In this document: positions 1 to 6,700 of the stretch, one piece after another | How the letters are laid out: every line of letters starts with the position of its first letter | Position numbering within the stretch: the first letter of the stretch is position 1 | NCBI GenBank assembly: GCA_021296065.1 | Contig: JAGWBD010000010.1 | Span: 1-42,438 of the forward strand | DNA: 42,438 nucleotides | Source: Anaerolineae bacterium | GTDB lineage: Bacteria > Chloroflexota > Anaerolineae > Aggregatilineales > Phototrophicaceae | Direction of reading: 5' to 3' | Translations under genes and position numbers: made by a program | The notes under the pieces: generated by a model | The model's database searches: none | Told to the model about the DNA's origin: nothing | What the model saw: only the letters and a program-made list of their open reading frames with translations

Positions 1-210
1 GTGGACCAGCTGGCCGACGACTATGAGGGCCGACTAAAGGTGGGCAAACTGGACGCCGACGCCAACCCGGACGTCGTCATCCAGTACGGCGTCATGGGCA
101 TTCCGACCCTGATCCTCTTCAACAAGGGAGAAATCGTCAACCGGGTAACCGGTTACAAACCGCGCGAACGACTCATCGACGAGCTTGGCCTGGCCGGGCA
201 GATCGCCTGA
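1..210 (+). CDS. trxA: Thioredoxin, C-terminal part (cut by left edge)
   Basis: The frame is open from base 1 to a TGA at 208-210 and encodes the last 69 residues of a thioredoxin. The segment KVGKLDADANPDVVIQYGV followed by MGIPTLILFNKGE is the classical second half of the fold, including the cis-proline loop (GIPT) that lies beside the active site. The N-terminal third with the WCGPC redox motif is outside the window, so the GTG at base 1 is an internal valine codon and not a start. Thioredoxins are small cytoplasmic dithiol-disulfide reductases. A strong intrinsic terminator follows 24 nt after the stop, so this gene ends its transcript. The family assignment is secure; which thioredoxin paralogue it is cannot be told. 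Confidence 0.93.
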   Translation: MDQLADDYEGRLKVGKLDADANPDVVIQYGVMGIPTLILFNKGEIVNRVTGYKPRERLIDELGLAGQIA

Positions 211-233
211 TTCGGATGTGCAAGGAGACAAAC

Positions 234-263
234 GCCCGCTGGCAGCAGCGGGCATTTTCGTTT
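234..263 (+). terminator. Intrinsic terminator after the thioredoxin gene
   Basis: A perfect 7-bp GC-rich stem, GCCCGCT at 234-240 pairing with AGCGGGC at 247-253, has a 6-nt loop and is followed by ATTTTCGTTT (254-263). It lies just after the thioredoxin stop codon and 50 nt before the prs start, so it should separate the two transcripts. Confidence 0.8.
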
Positions 264-312
264 ACATGGCGCAGCCTGACGTGCTGCCCTGGCGAGGGGG
301 TAATCTGACGCA

Positions 313-1347
313 ATGGCGTTGACTGGCAAGGTCGAGAAGGTCCCTGGTACCCGTTATTTGCGCGAATCCGACCCGCAGTCACCCAGGCCGGCGAGCTTCA
401 GCCTGACCGGCGCATTGTCACTTTTCAGCGGTTCCGCCTCTATGGACCTGGGGCGCGAAATAGCCGACTACATGAACGTGCACCAGGGCGAATACACGCG
501 CACAGTTTTCTCCAACGAAAACATCCTCATTCAACTCAACGAAAGTGTGCGCGGCCGCGACGTTTATCTGGTGCAGACGATGGCCTCGCGAGTGCATGAC
601 AACCTGATGGAATTGCTGTTGATGGTCGATACGCTCAAACGCGATTCGGCCGCCCGCATCAACGTCGTCGTACCCTACCTGTCCTACAGCCGTTCGGACA
701 AGAAGGACCAGCCCCGCGTGGGCATCGCCGCGCGCCTGGTGGCCAACCTCATTGAGGCCGCAGGCGCCGACCGCTACATGACAATCGACCTGCACGCCGG
801 CCAGTTGCAGGGCTTTTTCGACATCCCAGGCGATGCGCTGACCGCCTTTTATCTGCTTAGTGACCACGTGTATGACATGGCCATTCCCAATCTGGTGGTG
901 GTCTCGGCCGACCTGGGCTTCTCCAAGAAGGGGCGCAACTGGGCCGAACGACTGGGTACGCCGCATGCCATTGTCGAAAAGCGGCGCGTCGACAACGAGG
1001 AAAGCCCGGACGTGCTGTCCATCATCGGCGACGTGCGCGACCGAAACGTCTTGCTGGTGGACGATGAGGTACTCACTGCCGGCAGCGCCTGTCAGGCCGT
1101 CATGGCCATTCGCGAGCACGGCGCGCGCGACGTCTACTTCGCCTTCACACACGCGCTGATGCCGGCCGCAGGCTACCAGCGTCTGGCGCAACTGGGCCTG
1201 AAACAGATTATCTGCACGAACACCCTGCCAGTCCCCGAGCGGCTTCGCCTGCCGAACATGACTGTGCTGTCGGTCGCGCCCTTGCTGGGCGAAGTCATTC
1301 TGCGCGCTCACGCCGGCCGCAGCGTGGGCGAACTCTTCGACGAGTGA
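313..1347 (+). CDS. prs: Ribose-phosphate pyrophosphokinase (PRPP synthetase), divergent
   Basis: The 344-residue protein aligns along its length with class I PRPP synthetases, which make phosphoribosyl pyrophosphate from ribose 5-phosphate and ATP for nucleotide, His and Trp synthesis. Visible signatures are LFSGSASMDLGREIADYM (about residues 37-54), ANLIEAAGADRYMTIDLHAG, the catalytic DLHAGQLQGFFDIP block and EKRR of the flexible loop. Two motifs are altered: the usual SPDxGGxxRA region reads SADLGFSKKGRNWAERL, and the PRPP loop reads LVDDEVLTAGSA rather than the usual DDxxDTAGT. Homology begins near residue 36, so there is an N-terminal extension of about 35 residues. The ATG at 313 is chosen because GAGGGGG lies at 294-300; a TTG at 415 would remove the extension. 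The stop overlaps the next gene's GTG. Confidence 0.85.
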   Translation: MALTGKVEKVPGTRYLRESDPQSPRPASFSLTGALSLFSGSASMDLGREIADYMNVHQGEYTRTVFSNENILIQLNESVRGRDVYLVQTMASRVHDNLMELLLMVDTLKRDSAARINVVVPYLSYSRSDKKDQPRVGIAARLVANLIEAAGADRYMTIDLHAGQLQGFFDIPGDALTAFYLLSDHVYDMAIPNLVVVSADLGFSKKGRNWAERLGTPHAIVEKRRVDNEESPDVLSIIGDVRDRNVLLVDDEVLTAGSACQAVMAIREHGARDVYFAFTHALMPAAGYQRLAQLGLKQIICTNTLPVPERLRLPNMTVLSVAPLLGEVILRAHAGRSVGELFDE

Positions 1348-2036
1348 CCCCGCCCGCCCTGCAGGACAGCAGCCCCGTTTCGCCGCGGGCGGTGGCCGTC
1401 GGCGCGGTCGTGCTGCTGGCGCTGACCGGCCTTCTGATTCTGGTGATCGACTGGGTGGGCATCGATCAATTGCGCGCCTGGATTCTGAGCGCGGGTCCGC
1501 TGGCGCCCCTGCTTTACATTCTGCTCAAGGCGGCGGCCTACGTCTTCGCGCCGCTAAGCAGCGGGCCGGTGCAACTGGCGGCCGGCCTGCTCTTTGGCGT
1601 GCTGCCCGGCACGCTGTACACGGTCATCGGCGAGGTGCTGGGCGGCACGCTCGGCTTTCTCATCGCGCGCCATCTGGGCCGGCCGGCTGTGCGACGCTTC
1701 GCCGGTGAGGCGGGTCTGGCGCGCATCGACGAGTTCGTGGGTCAGCTGGGTGGCTGGCGCGCGCTGGTCTACGCGCGGCTGTTCCTCTTCGCTATCTACG
1801 ATTTCATCAGCTACGCAGCGGGTTTCGCCAGGAGCATCACCCTGCGGCAATACCTGCTGGTCTCGATCATCTGCGGCACGCCGCCCTCGTTCATCTTTGT
1901 CTACGCCGGCGGGCTGCTGGAAGACCAGCGTCAGCAGATTTTGCCGCTTTACGTGTTGATTGGCGGGTTGTCGTTGTTGCCCTGGCTGATTCACCGCGCG
2001 CTACGGGCGCGGCGGCAGGGCAAGGAAAACTCCTGA
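1344..2036 (+). CDS. TVP38/TMEM64 (DedA-like, VTT domain) membrane protein
   Basis: A 230-residue integral membrane protein with hydrophobic segments near residues 15-37, 50-75, 82-105, 140-165, 170-190 and 198-215. The core LSSGPVQLAAGLLFGVLPGT with IGEVLGGTLGFLIARHLGRP and a later FLFAIYDFISYAAGF matches the VTT/SNARE-associated family (YdjX, YdjZ, TVP38), whose relatives include lipid scramblases and DedA proteins. The GTG start at 1344 overlaps the prs TGA as GTGA, so the gene is translationally coupled to prs and probably lacks its own promoter. The biological role of most bacterial members is not settled, and nothing here narrows it. Confidence 0.8.
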   Translation: MTPPALQDSSPVSPRAVAVGAVVLLALTGLLILVIDWVGIDQLRAWILSAGPLAPLLYILLKAAAYVFAPLSSGPVQLAAGLLFGVLPGTLYTVIGEVLGGTLGFLIARHLGRPAVRRFAGEAGLARIDEFVGQLGGWRALVYARLFLFAIYDFISYAAGFARSITLRQYLLVSIICGTPPSFIFVYAGGLLEDQRQQILPLYVLIGGLSLLPWLIHRALRARRQGKENS

Positions 2037-2042
2037 GGCCGC

Positions 2043-2837
2043 CTACGAGCGGAGATACGCCCCGGGTATACGCGAAGCTTCATATTTGGCCTGCGGGTCG
2101 CGCCTGGCGATCTCTTCCGGTATCTCGCCCTGCCAGAAGTCGGGAATCGTGTTGCGCGGTCGCGAATGCCAGGCCAGCACCAGGGTGCGGCGTACATCGG
2201 TGCGGTTCCTGTCAGCCGCATGCAGGATGCGACCATCCAGCAGCACGAGGTCCCCGGCCTTGACGGGCACGTAGACCTGGTCCGGGTCGTCGCTGAACAT
2301 GGTCGGATGGTCCTCGTCGATGAAGCGCGCGCCCTGTTCATGGGCCGGCACGAGACGGTCGTGAAGGGGAAAACGCTTCAGGTGACTGCCGGGGATGACC
2401 TTGAGGCAGCCGTTCTCCGGTGAGGTATCGCTCAGATAGTAATTCAGGGCAATCTTCAGCGGCCAGGGCGCGAGGCTGAGCGGGTCGTTCCATTCCATGT
2501 GGTCCTGGTGCCAGTAGAGCGGCGGCCCGCCGGCTTCCTTGGTGAGGATGATGGTCGAGCCGTGGGACGTGAAATCTTCGAAACCGAGGTCGGCGAGCGC
2601 TTCGTACGCGGGTTTCCAGGTCAGCAAGCTGTCGATGAGCGCATTTTCCGCCGCCTTGACGTAAATGTGCTGGCCCTGGAAGCGCAGCTCCGGCGATTCG
2701 ACATGACTCGCGATGAGGCGCTCGGTCTCGGCGCGCAATTCCTCAAGGAAGGCTTGCGACAAGACATTCTCGACGAGGACGTAGCCCTCGCGCAGCATGA
2801 AGTCCCGTTTCGCAAGGGCTGTTTCGGGCGTCAGCAA
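2043..2837 (-). CDS. Phytanoyl-CoA dioxygenase family protein (paralogue 1)
   Basis: A 264-residue Fe(II)/2-oxoglutarate dioxygenase of the PhyH family. The iron-binding facial triad is visible as H110-x-D112 in YWHQD and H206 in ILHAA, with the 2-oxoglutarate-binding arginine in the RRT segment (216-218) and the family box NGCLKVIPGSH (142-152). Start is TTG at 2837, preceded by GGGGAGG with 7-nt spacing; no ATG fits. It aligns without gaps to the next gene (2940-3734) at roughly 73 percent identity by hand count, so the pair arose by tandem duplication. These enzymes hydroxylate or otherwise oxidise small organic substrates using O2; the substrate here is unknown. It is the last of four PhyH genes on this strand and has a promoter-like site of its own at 2877-2885. 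Confidence 0.88.
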   Translation of the reverse strand: MLTPETALAKRDFMLREGYVLVENVLSQAFLEELRAETERLIASHVESPELRFQGQHIYVKAAENALIDSLLTWKPAYEALADLGFEDFTSHGSTIILTKEAGGPPLYWHQDHMEWNDPLSLAPWPLKIALNYYLSDTSPENGCLKVIPGSHLKRFPLHDRLVPAHEQGARFIDEDHPTMFSDDPDQVYVPVKAGDLVLLDGRILHAADRNRTDVRRTLVLAWHSRPRNTIPDFWQGEIPEEIARRDPQAKYEASRIPGAYLRS

Positions 2838-2876
2838 TCAGGTCCTCCCCGGTTGCATCTCTCTCGATCCTGACCC

Positions 2877-2885
2877 ACTGTACCA
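2877..2885 (-). promoter_or_regulatory. Extended -10 promoter of PhyH paralogue 1
   Basis: On the minus strand the bases read TGG TACAGT, an extended -10 element, with its last base 39 nt before the TTG start. No -35 hexamer is evident. It matches the promoter form seen upstream of other genes in this window. Confidence 0.45.
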
Positions 2886-2901
2886 TCCCGGAGCCGCACC
2901 T

Positions 2902-2916
2902 GTGCCGAATCGGCAC
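2902..2916. repeat. 15-bp palindrome upstream of PhyH paralogue 1
   Basis: GTGCCGA (2902-2908), one central base, TCGGCAC (2910-2916): a perfect inverted repeat centred about 27 nt upstream of the -10 element at 2877-2882, i.e. near -39 from the predicted transcription start. The position suits an activator or repressor site. A short RNA hairpin is the alternative. Confidence 0.4.
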
Positions 2917-2939
2917 GAGGGCCAATAAGAGAGATCGCG

Positions 2940-3734
2940 TCAGGACTTCAGAAATTCGCCCGGAGTGCGCAGGCTTTCATATTCTGCCGCCGGGTCTCTG
3001 GCGACTATCGCCGCCGGGACTTCTTCCTGCCAGAACTCGGGGACCGTGTCCATCGGGCGCAAATGCCAGGCCAGCACGAGGGTACGACGTTGGTCGGTCC
3101 GGTTCCTGCCTGCCGCGTGCAGGGTCCGGGCATCCAGCAACACCAGATCGCCGGCCTTCACGGGCACATGGACCTGGTCCGGGTCGTCGCTGAACATGAC
3201 GGGGTCGTCCTCGCTGACGTAGCGGGCACCCTGTTCATGGGCGGGCACGATCCGGTCGTGCAAGGGAAAGCGTTTGCGGTGGCTGCCGGGGATTACCCTG
3301 AGGCAGCCGTTTTCCTCGCTGGTGTCGCTCAGATAGTAATTCAGGGCCACAACCTGCGGCCAGGGCGAGAGGCTGAGCGGGTCGTTCCAGAATACCCAGT
3401 CCTGGTGCCAGTAAAGCGGCGGTCCGCCGGCTTCCTTGGTGAGAATGATGACCTTGCCCTCCGGCCTGAAGTCGCCAAGGCCCATGGCGGCCAGGGCCTC
3501 GTACGCAGGCTGCCAGGACAGCAGTTTGTCGATGACCGGGTTGTCCACCGCAAACTCGTCAATGTGCTGGCCCTGGTAGCGAAGCTCGGGCGCCTCGACG
3601 TGGTCGGCGATCAGTCGCTCGGTTTCCGCGCGCAGTTCCTCAAGCAATGTCTCCGGCAGGATGTTTTGGACAAGCGCATAGCCCTCCCGCAACATGAACT
3701 CGCGCTTTTCGAGGGCTTGTTCCGGCGTCAACAT
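2940..3734 (-). CDS. Phytanoyl-CoA dioxygenase family protein (paralogue 2)
   Basis: A 264-residue PhyH-family Fe(II)/2-oxoglutarate dioxygenase, ungapped homologue of the neighbour at 2043-2837. It has the same metal ligands (H110 and D112 in WHQD, H206 in TLHAA) and the box NGCLRVIPGSH. ATG at 3734 is preceded by CAGGAGGTCTGTC, a strong ribosome binding site. Differences from paralogue 1 cluster around residues 59-70 and 90-96 and just after the HxD (HQDWVFW against HQDHMEW). These surround the substrate pocket in this fold, which suggests, by inference, that the duplicates have different substrates. The gap to the next gene downstream is 102 nt and contains a separate promoter-like element. 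Confidence 0.88.
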   Translation of the reverse strand: MLTPEQALEKREFMLREGYALVQNILPETLLEELRAETERLIADHVEAPELRYQGQHIDEFAVDNPVIDKLLSWQPAYEALAAMGLGDFRPEGKVIILTKEAGGPPLYWHQDWVFWNDPLSLSPWPQVVALNYYLSDTSEENGCLRVIPGSHRKRFPLHDRIVPAHEQGARYVSEDDPVMFSDDPDQVHVPVKAGDLVLLDARTLHAAGRNRTDQRRTLVLAWHLRPMDTVPEFWQEEVPAAIVARDPAAEYESLRTPGEFLKS

Positions 3735-3798
3735 GACAGACCTCCTGTTTGTCAGAGTCTGACCGCCGATTGACCTGGAAGTGGCAGGGCTCTGGCCG

Positions 3799-4644
3799 TC
3801 ACTTCAGTGCCGCGCCGGGGTTGCGGTTGTGGCGGATTGGCCGAACAGGGCCCGTGTAGACCGGACGCAGCGGCTCCAGTTTTTTCCGGTTTGCCTGATA
3901 CCAGTCATCCGGCCAGCCTTCCTGCGCGACGAAAGCCTGAATGGATTCGGGCATTTCGGCGAAGGCCGGGTAGTACCAGAGCGTGATATTGGTGCGGCGC
4001 CGGTTGGACCGGTTGCCGTGCGCGGCATGCAGCAGTTGCGCGCTGCCCATGACCACGTCCCCCGCCCGCACCGGGACGTCGACCTCGGCCTCCGCCCGCT
4101 GGAAGGCCAGATGTTGCGGGTCTTCCATTTTGCCGAGAGCATCATCGTGTGCCTCGTCCAGTTTGTCGTGCAGGGCATGGCGATTAATGTGGGAGCCGGG
4201 AATGACGCGCAGGCAGCCATTGTGCGGCGTTGTGTCGACGAGATAGATCATCAGGAAGCACTGGATGGTCTGCGGCGTGAAGCAGGCTGGTTCATCCCAG
4301 AATCGTCCGTCCTGGTGCCAGAAGAGCGGCGGGCTGTGGGGCGGCTTGCTGATGATAAAGCCGGAACCCCATTTGGGGTCGGCGAAGCCCAGGCCGTTAA
4401 GGGCCGCCAGCAGCGGTGGGTGGACGACGAGTTCTGCCATGCCGGGATGCTCGAAGGCCGGGATGACGCTGCCCTGGGAACGTTTCGCGTCGAAATGGGC
4501 CGCGTCGGTTTGGGCCAGTACCTCGTCCGTGACCTCGCGCATGCGTGCCAGCATATGCTCGTCGATGATGCCTTCCAGCAGGCAGAAACCATCGTCGTCG
4601 AGTTGTCGTCTCTTGTCGACCAAATCAACGGCCAAACGATCCAT
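3799..4644 (-). CDS. Phytanoyl-CoA dioxygenase family protein (paralogue 3)
   Basis: A 281-residue PhyH-family 2-oxoglutarate dioxygenase, only distantly similar to paralogues 1 and 2 but with the same layout: FWHQD gives H110 and D112, LLHAA gives H206, and the NGCLRVIPGSH box is present. The C-terminal region has the RRRTNITLWYY strand with the 2-oxoglutarate arginine. Two starts are possible: GTG at 4650 and ATG at 4644. The ATG is preferred because GAGGGGG sits immediately upstream with normal spacing and would overlap the GTG. It lies between PhyH paralogues 4 and 2 with gaps of 92 and 64 nt. Substrate unknown. Confidence 0.86.
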   Translation of the reverse strand: MDRLAVDLVDKRRQLDDDGFCLLEGIIDEHMLARMREVTDEVLAQTDAAHFDAKRSQGSVIPAFEHPGMAELVVHPPLLAALNGLGFADPKWGSGFIISKPPHSPPLFWHQDGRFWDEPACFTPQTIQCFLMIYLVDTTPHNGCLRVIPGSHINRHALHDKLDEAHDDALGKMEDPQHLAFQRAEAEVDVPVRAGDVVMGSAQLLHAAHGNRSNRRRTNITLWYYPAFAEMPESIQAFVAQEGWPDDWYQANRKKLEPLRPVYTGPVRPIRHNRNPGAALK

Positions 4645-4736
4645 ATTCACCCCCTCGCATGGCAGTCCCGGACTGTTGCCCTGCCCGGAATCAGTATCTG
4701 AATCCCTGTGTCATCCAATTGGACTGGCCTGTGCCG

Positions 4737-5573
4737 TCACAGGGAGCGGTTGTCGATGGAGTAGGCCTGATTGCCTCCCGGGCCCAGTTGCCAGGTGCCG
4801 CGAAACAGCGACTGGCGTTTGGGCGGCATGGTCTCAATGATTTCGTGGGCGAGATCGACACGATGCCATTGGGCCCAGATTGAATTGTAGCAATTGAACA
4901 CGGCGCAACGCGCGTTGTTGGGGTTGGTCCAGTCATTGGCGGCGTGCACCAGGCTTTCGGTGAAAATGACTGCGGAGCCGGCCGGGCAACTGTAATCGTC
5001 CATGACGGCGCGAATGTTGTCCTCCCATGGGGAGCCCGCGATGTTGGGGCGGTAGGGGTCCGGCCCGCCGTAGTTGAAATGGGCCTTGTGCGAGCCGCTC
5101 AGGAAAGTGGTGCCGCCCTGCCCGGCGACGACGTCCTCCAGCTCCCAGACGACGCGGGTCAGGCCGGAGAAGATCTTTTTGCCCGCCACCTGGTAGCGCA
5201 TGGCATTGGCCTGTTGCGGCGGACGCACGACGTGTGGCAAGCCCCCGTCCGTGCGTTCCATCTTGCTCCAGCCCGGCGGCCGGATCGTGATGAAGGAGCC
5301 TTCACAGCGGAAACTGTAGCTGTCTTCCGACTGAAAGGGGTCCTCGGACAGAATTTCGGCCAGAATGCCGACGATGGCCGGATGGTCAAGCAATTCCTGC
5401 AATTTGCCTTCATAGTTGTTTTTGGCGCCGCCATAGGCCTCGGCCTTCATTTCCTCGATTTCTGATTCGTCTAGCAGCCCCGGCAGCAGAATCCAGCCGC
5501 GCAGATCAAAGAAAAACTTTTGTTCTTCGGTCATTGGCAGCGCCTCACGAGCGCGCCCGTTTGCTGTAGCCAT
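4737..5573 (-). CDS. PhyH-like dioxygenase lacking the HxD motif (paralogue 4)
   Basis: A 278-residue protein of the PhyH superfamily by overall shape: an N-terminal MTEEQKFFFDLRGWILLPGLL start of domain, a TTFLSGSHKAHF box (155-166) equivalent to PGSH, a distal histidine in LVHAAND (H210) and a following arginine (R222). The HxD iron motif is not seen: the only histidine between residues 95 and 160 is H114 in LPHVVRPPQQ, where the aspartate position would be V116. The protein may be a non-hydroxylating variant, may use another carboxylate, or may be inactive. ATG at 5573 is chosen because GGAGGGG lies 4 nt before it; a second ATG at 5534 (MTEEQK) is possible. First gene of the four-gene PhyH run. 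Confidence 0.78.
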   Translation of the reverse strand: MATANGRAREALPMTEEQKFFFDLRGWILLPGLLDESEIEEMKAEAYGGAKNNYEGKLQELLDHPAIVGILAEILSEDPFQSEDSYSFRCEGSFITIRPPGWSKMERTDGGLPHVVRPPQQANAMRYQVAGKKIFSGLTRVVWELEDVVAGQGGTTFLSGSHKAHFNYGGPDPYRPNIAGSPWEDNIRAVMDDYSCPAGSAVIFTESLVHAANDWTNPNNARCAVFNCYNSIWAQWHRVDLAHEIIETMPPKRQSLFRGTWQLGPGGNQAYSIDNRSL

Positions 5574-5606
5574 TTTCCCCTCCGGATGTGCACAGGCGGA
5601 CAGGAA

Positions 5607-5615
5607 TGTATCGCA
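5607..5615 (-). promoter_or_regulatory. Possible extended -10 for the PhyH run
   Basis: On the minus strand the bases read TGC GATACA, a weak match to the window's extended -10 form, with its last base 33 nt before the ATG at 5573. The spacing agrees with other promoters in the window; the hexamer itself is poor. Confidence 0.3.
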
Positions 5616-5756
5616 ACTTGCGCGAGGGCGCATGGCATTGCTGCAGCGGATTTCGAACTTCCATGAACCCGTATCCGGACAGATGAATGAAAGCCGGGAT
5701 GCCGGGTTGTCAGCGGAAACAGGGCTGGCCGATGTTGACGGGCTGCGAAGCGCGCA

Positions 5757-5768
5757 ATCCCGCGGGAT
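5757..5768. repeat. 12-bp palindrome at the -35 region of the TIM-barrel gene
   Basis: ATCCCGCGGGAT is perfectly palindromic. Its centre lies about 27 nt upstream of the -10 hexamer at 5790-5795, the same offset as the palindrome upstream of PhyH paralogue 1, although the two sequences differ. It is a candidate operator or activator site. Confidence 0.4.
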
Positions 5769-5786
5769 GCTTCGGGCTTGCGCCCT

Positions 5787-5795
5787 TGCTATACT
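5787..5795 (+). promoter_or_regulatory. Extended -10 promoter of the TIM-barrel gene
   Basis: TGC TATACT is a good extended -10 element, its last base 35 nt before the ATG at 5831. There is no clear -35 hexamer; the palindrome at 5757-5768 occupies that position. Confidence 0.6.
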
Positions 5796-5830
5796 GGCGC
5801 GGCGATTGGCAAACTCACACAGGGGCGACC

Positions 5831-6694
5831 ATGTTCAGCAGTCTCAACACCGGAGCGATCGGCATTCAGGGACACGGCCTTGAGCAAACCCTGGCGTTGG
5901 CGCAGCGCTGCGGCTACGGCGGCATTGATTTCGACATTCGCGAGGCCGCCCAACTGGCCGACGAGCGGGGTATCGACGGGCTGCGCGAGCTCTTTGCGCG
6001 TCACAACGCGCGGCCGGGCAACTGGGGGCTGCCGGTCAACTGGCAGGGCGACGACTGGGAAGAGGACGTCGCGCGCCTGCCGGCCCTGGCGCAGGTGGCG
6101 CGGGACCTGGGCGCGATGCGCACCACGACCTGGTGCCCGTCGTATTCGGAGACGCGTCCCTTTGACGAGAATTACGAGTGGCACAGGGAGCGTTACGGTC
6201 GCATCGCCGAAACATTGCTGCCCTTTGGCATTTCCGTGGGCTACGAGTTCATCGGGGCCAGGACCTTCCCGCCCACCGACACCTTTCCTTTCATAAACGA
6301 CATGCCTGGCATGCTGCGTCTTTGTGAAGACATCGGCACGGGCAATGCCGGCATCCTGCTGGACGCCTATCACCTGCACACTTCCGGCTGCAGCGTGGAA
6401 GATCTGGATGCGCTCAGCGCAGACCAGGTGGTCGCCGTACACGTGAATGACGCGCCCGAGGGCCTGACGCTGGACACTTATATGGACCGTGACCGGCGCC
6501 TGCCCACCGAGACAGGCGTCATCGACCTGGCGGGTTTCATGCAGCGCCTGGATGCCATGGGTTATGACGGCCCGGTCACCTGCGAGCCTTTCAGCGCGCG
6601 TGCCAACGCCATTGAGGACCCAATTGAGGCCGCGCAACTGGTTGCGGAGCACATGCGCCGCATGTGGCAGCAGGCCGGCCTGGCGTGGTCGTAG
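5831..6694 (+). CDS. Sugar phosphate isomerase/epimerase family protein (xylose-isomerase-like TIM barrel)
   Basis: The 287-residue protein has the AP-endonuclease-2/xylose-isomerase-like TIM-barrel pattern: GGIDFDIREA early, GYEFIGARTF at mid-length, GILLDAYHLHTSG, VAVHVNDAPEG, and the C-terminal GPVTCEPFS. The E, D-H, H and E residues in these strands are the usual divalent-metal ligands. Relatives include IolE/IolI-type dehydratases and isomerases, hydroxypyruvate isomerase and 3-dehydroshikimate dehydratase; the exact reaction cannot be told. The frame is open further upstream, but ATG at 5831 has AGGGG before it and a promoter at 5787-5795. Divergent from the PhyH run and convergent with the aldo/keto reductase, it may belong to the same catabolic set (inference). 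Confidence 0.82.
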   Translation: MFSSLNTGAIGIQGHGLEQTLALAQRCGYGGIDFDIREAAQLADERGIDGLRELFARHNARPGNWGLPVNWQGDDWEEDVARLPALAQVARDLGAMRTTTWCPSYSETRPFDENYEWHRERYGRIAETLLPFGISVGYEFIGARTFPPTDTFPFINDMPGMLRLCEDIGTGNAGILLDAYHLHTSGCSVEDLDALSADQVVAVHVNDAPEGLTLDTYMDRDRRLPTETGVIDLAGFMQRLDAMGYDGPVTCEPFSARANAIEDPIEAAQLVAEHMRRMWQQAGLAWS

Positions 6695-6700
6695 CCTGGG

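Noticed and set aside
2857-2935. Inverted repeat ATCTCTCT (2857-2864) and AGAGAGAT (2928-2935)
   Set aside because: Eight-base low-complexity arms 63 nt apart are likely by chance, and part overlaps the normal ribosome-site region.
4651-4736. A promoter before PhyH paralogue 3 (GATACT-like bases)
   Set aside because: The hexamer lacks the extended TG, the -35-like TTGGAT is only about 14 bp away, and spacing does not match the window's pattern.
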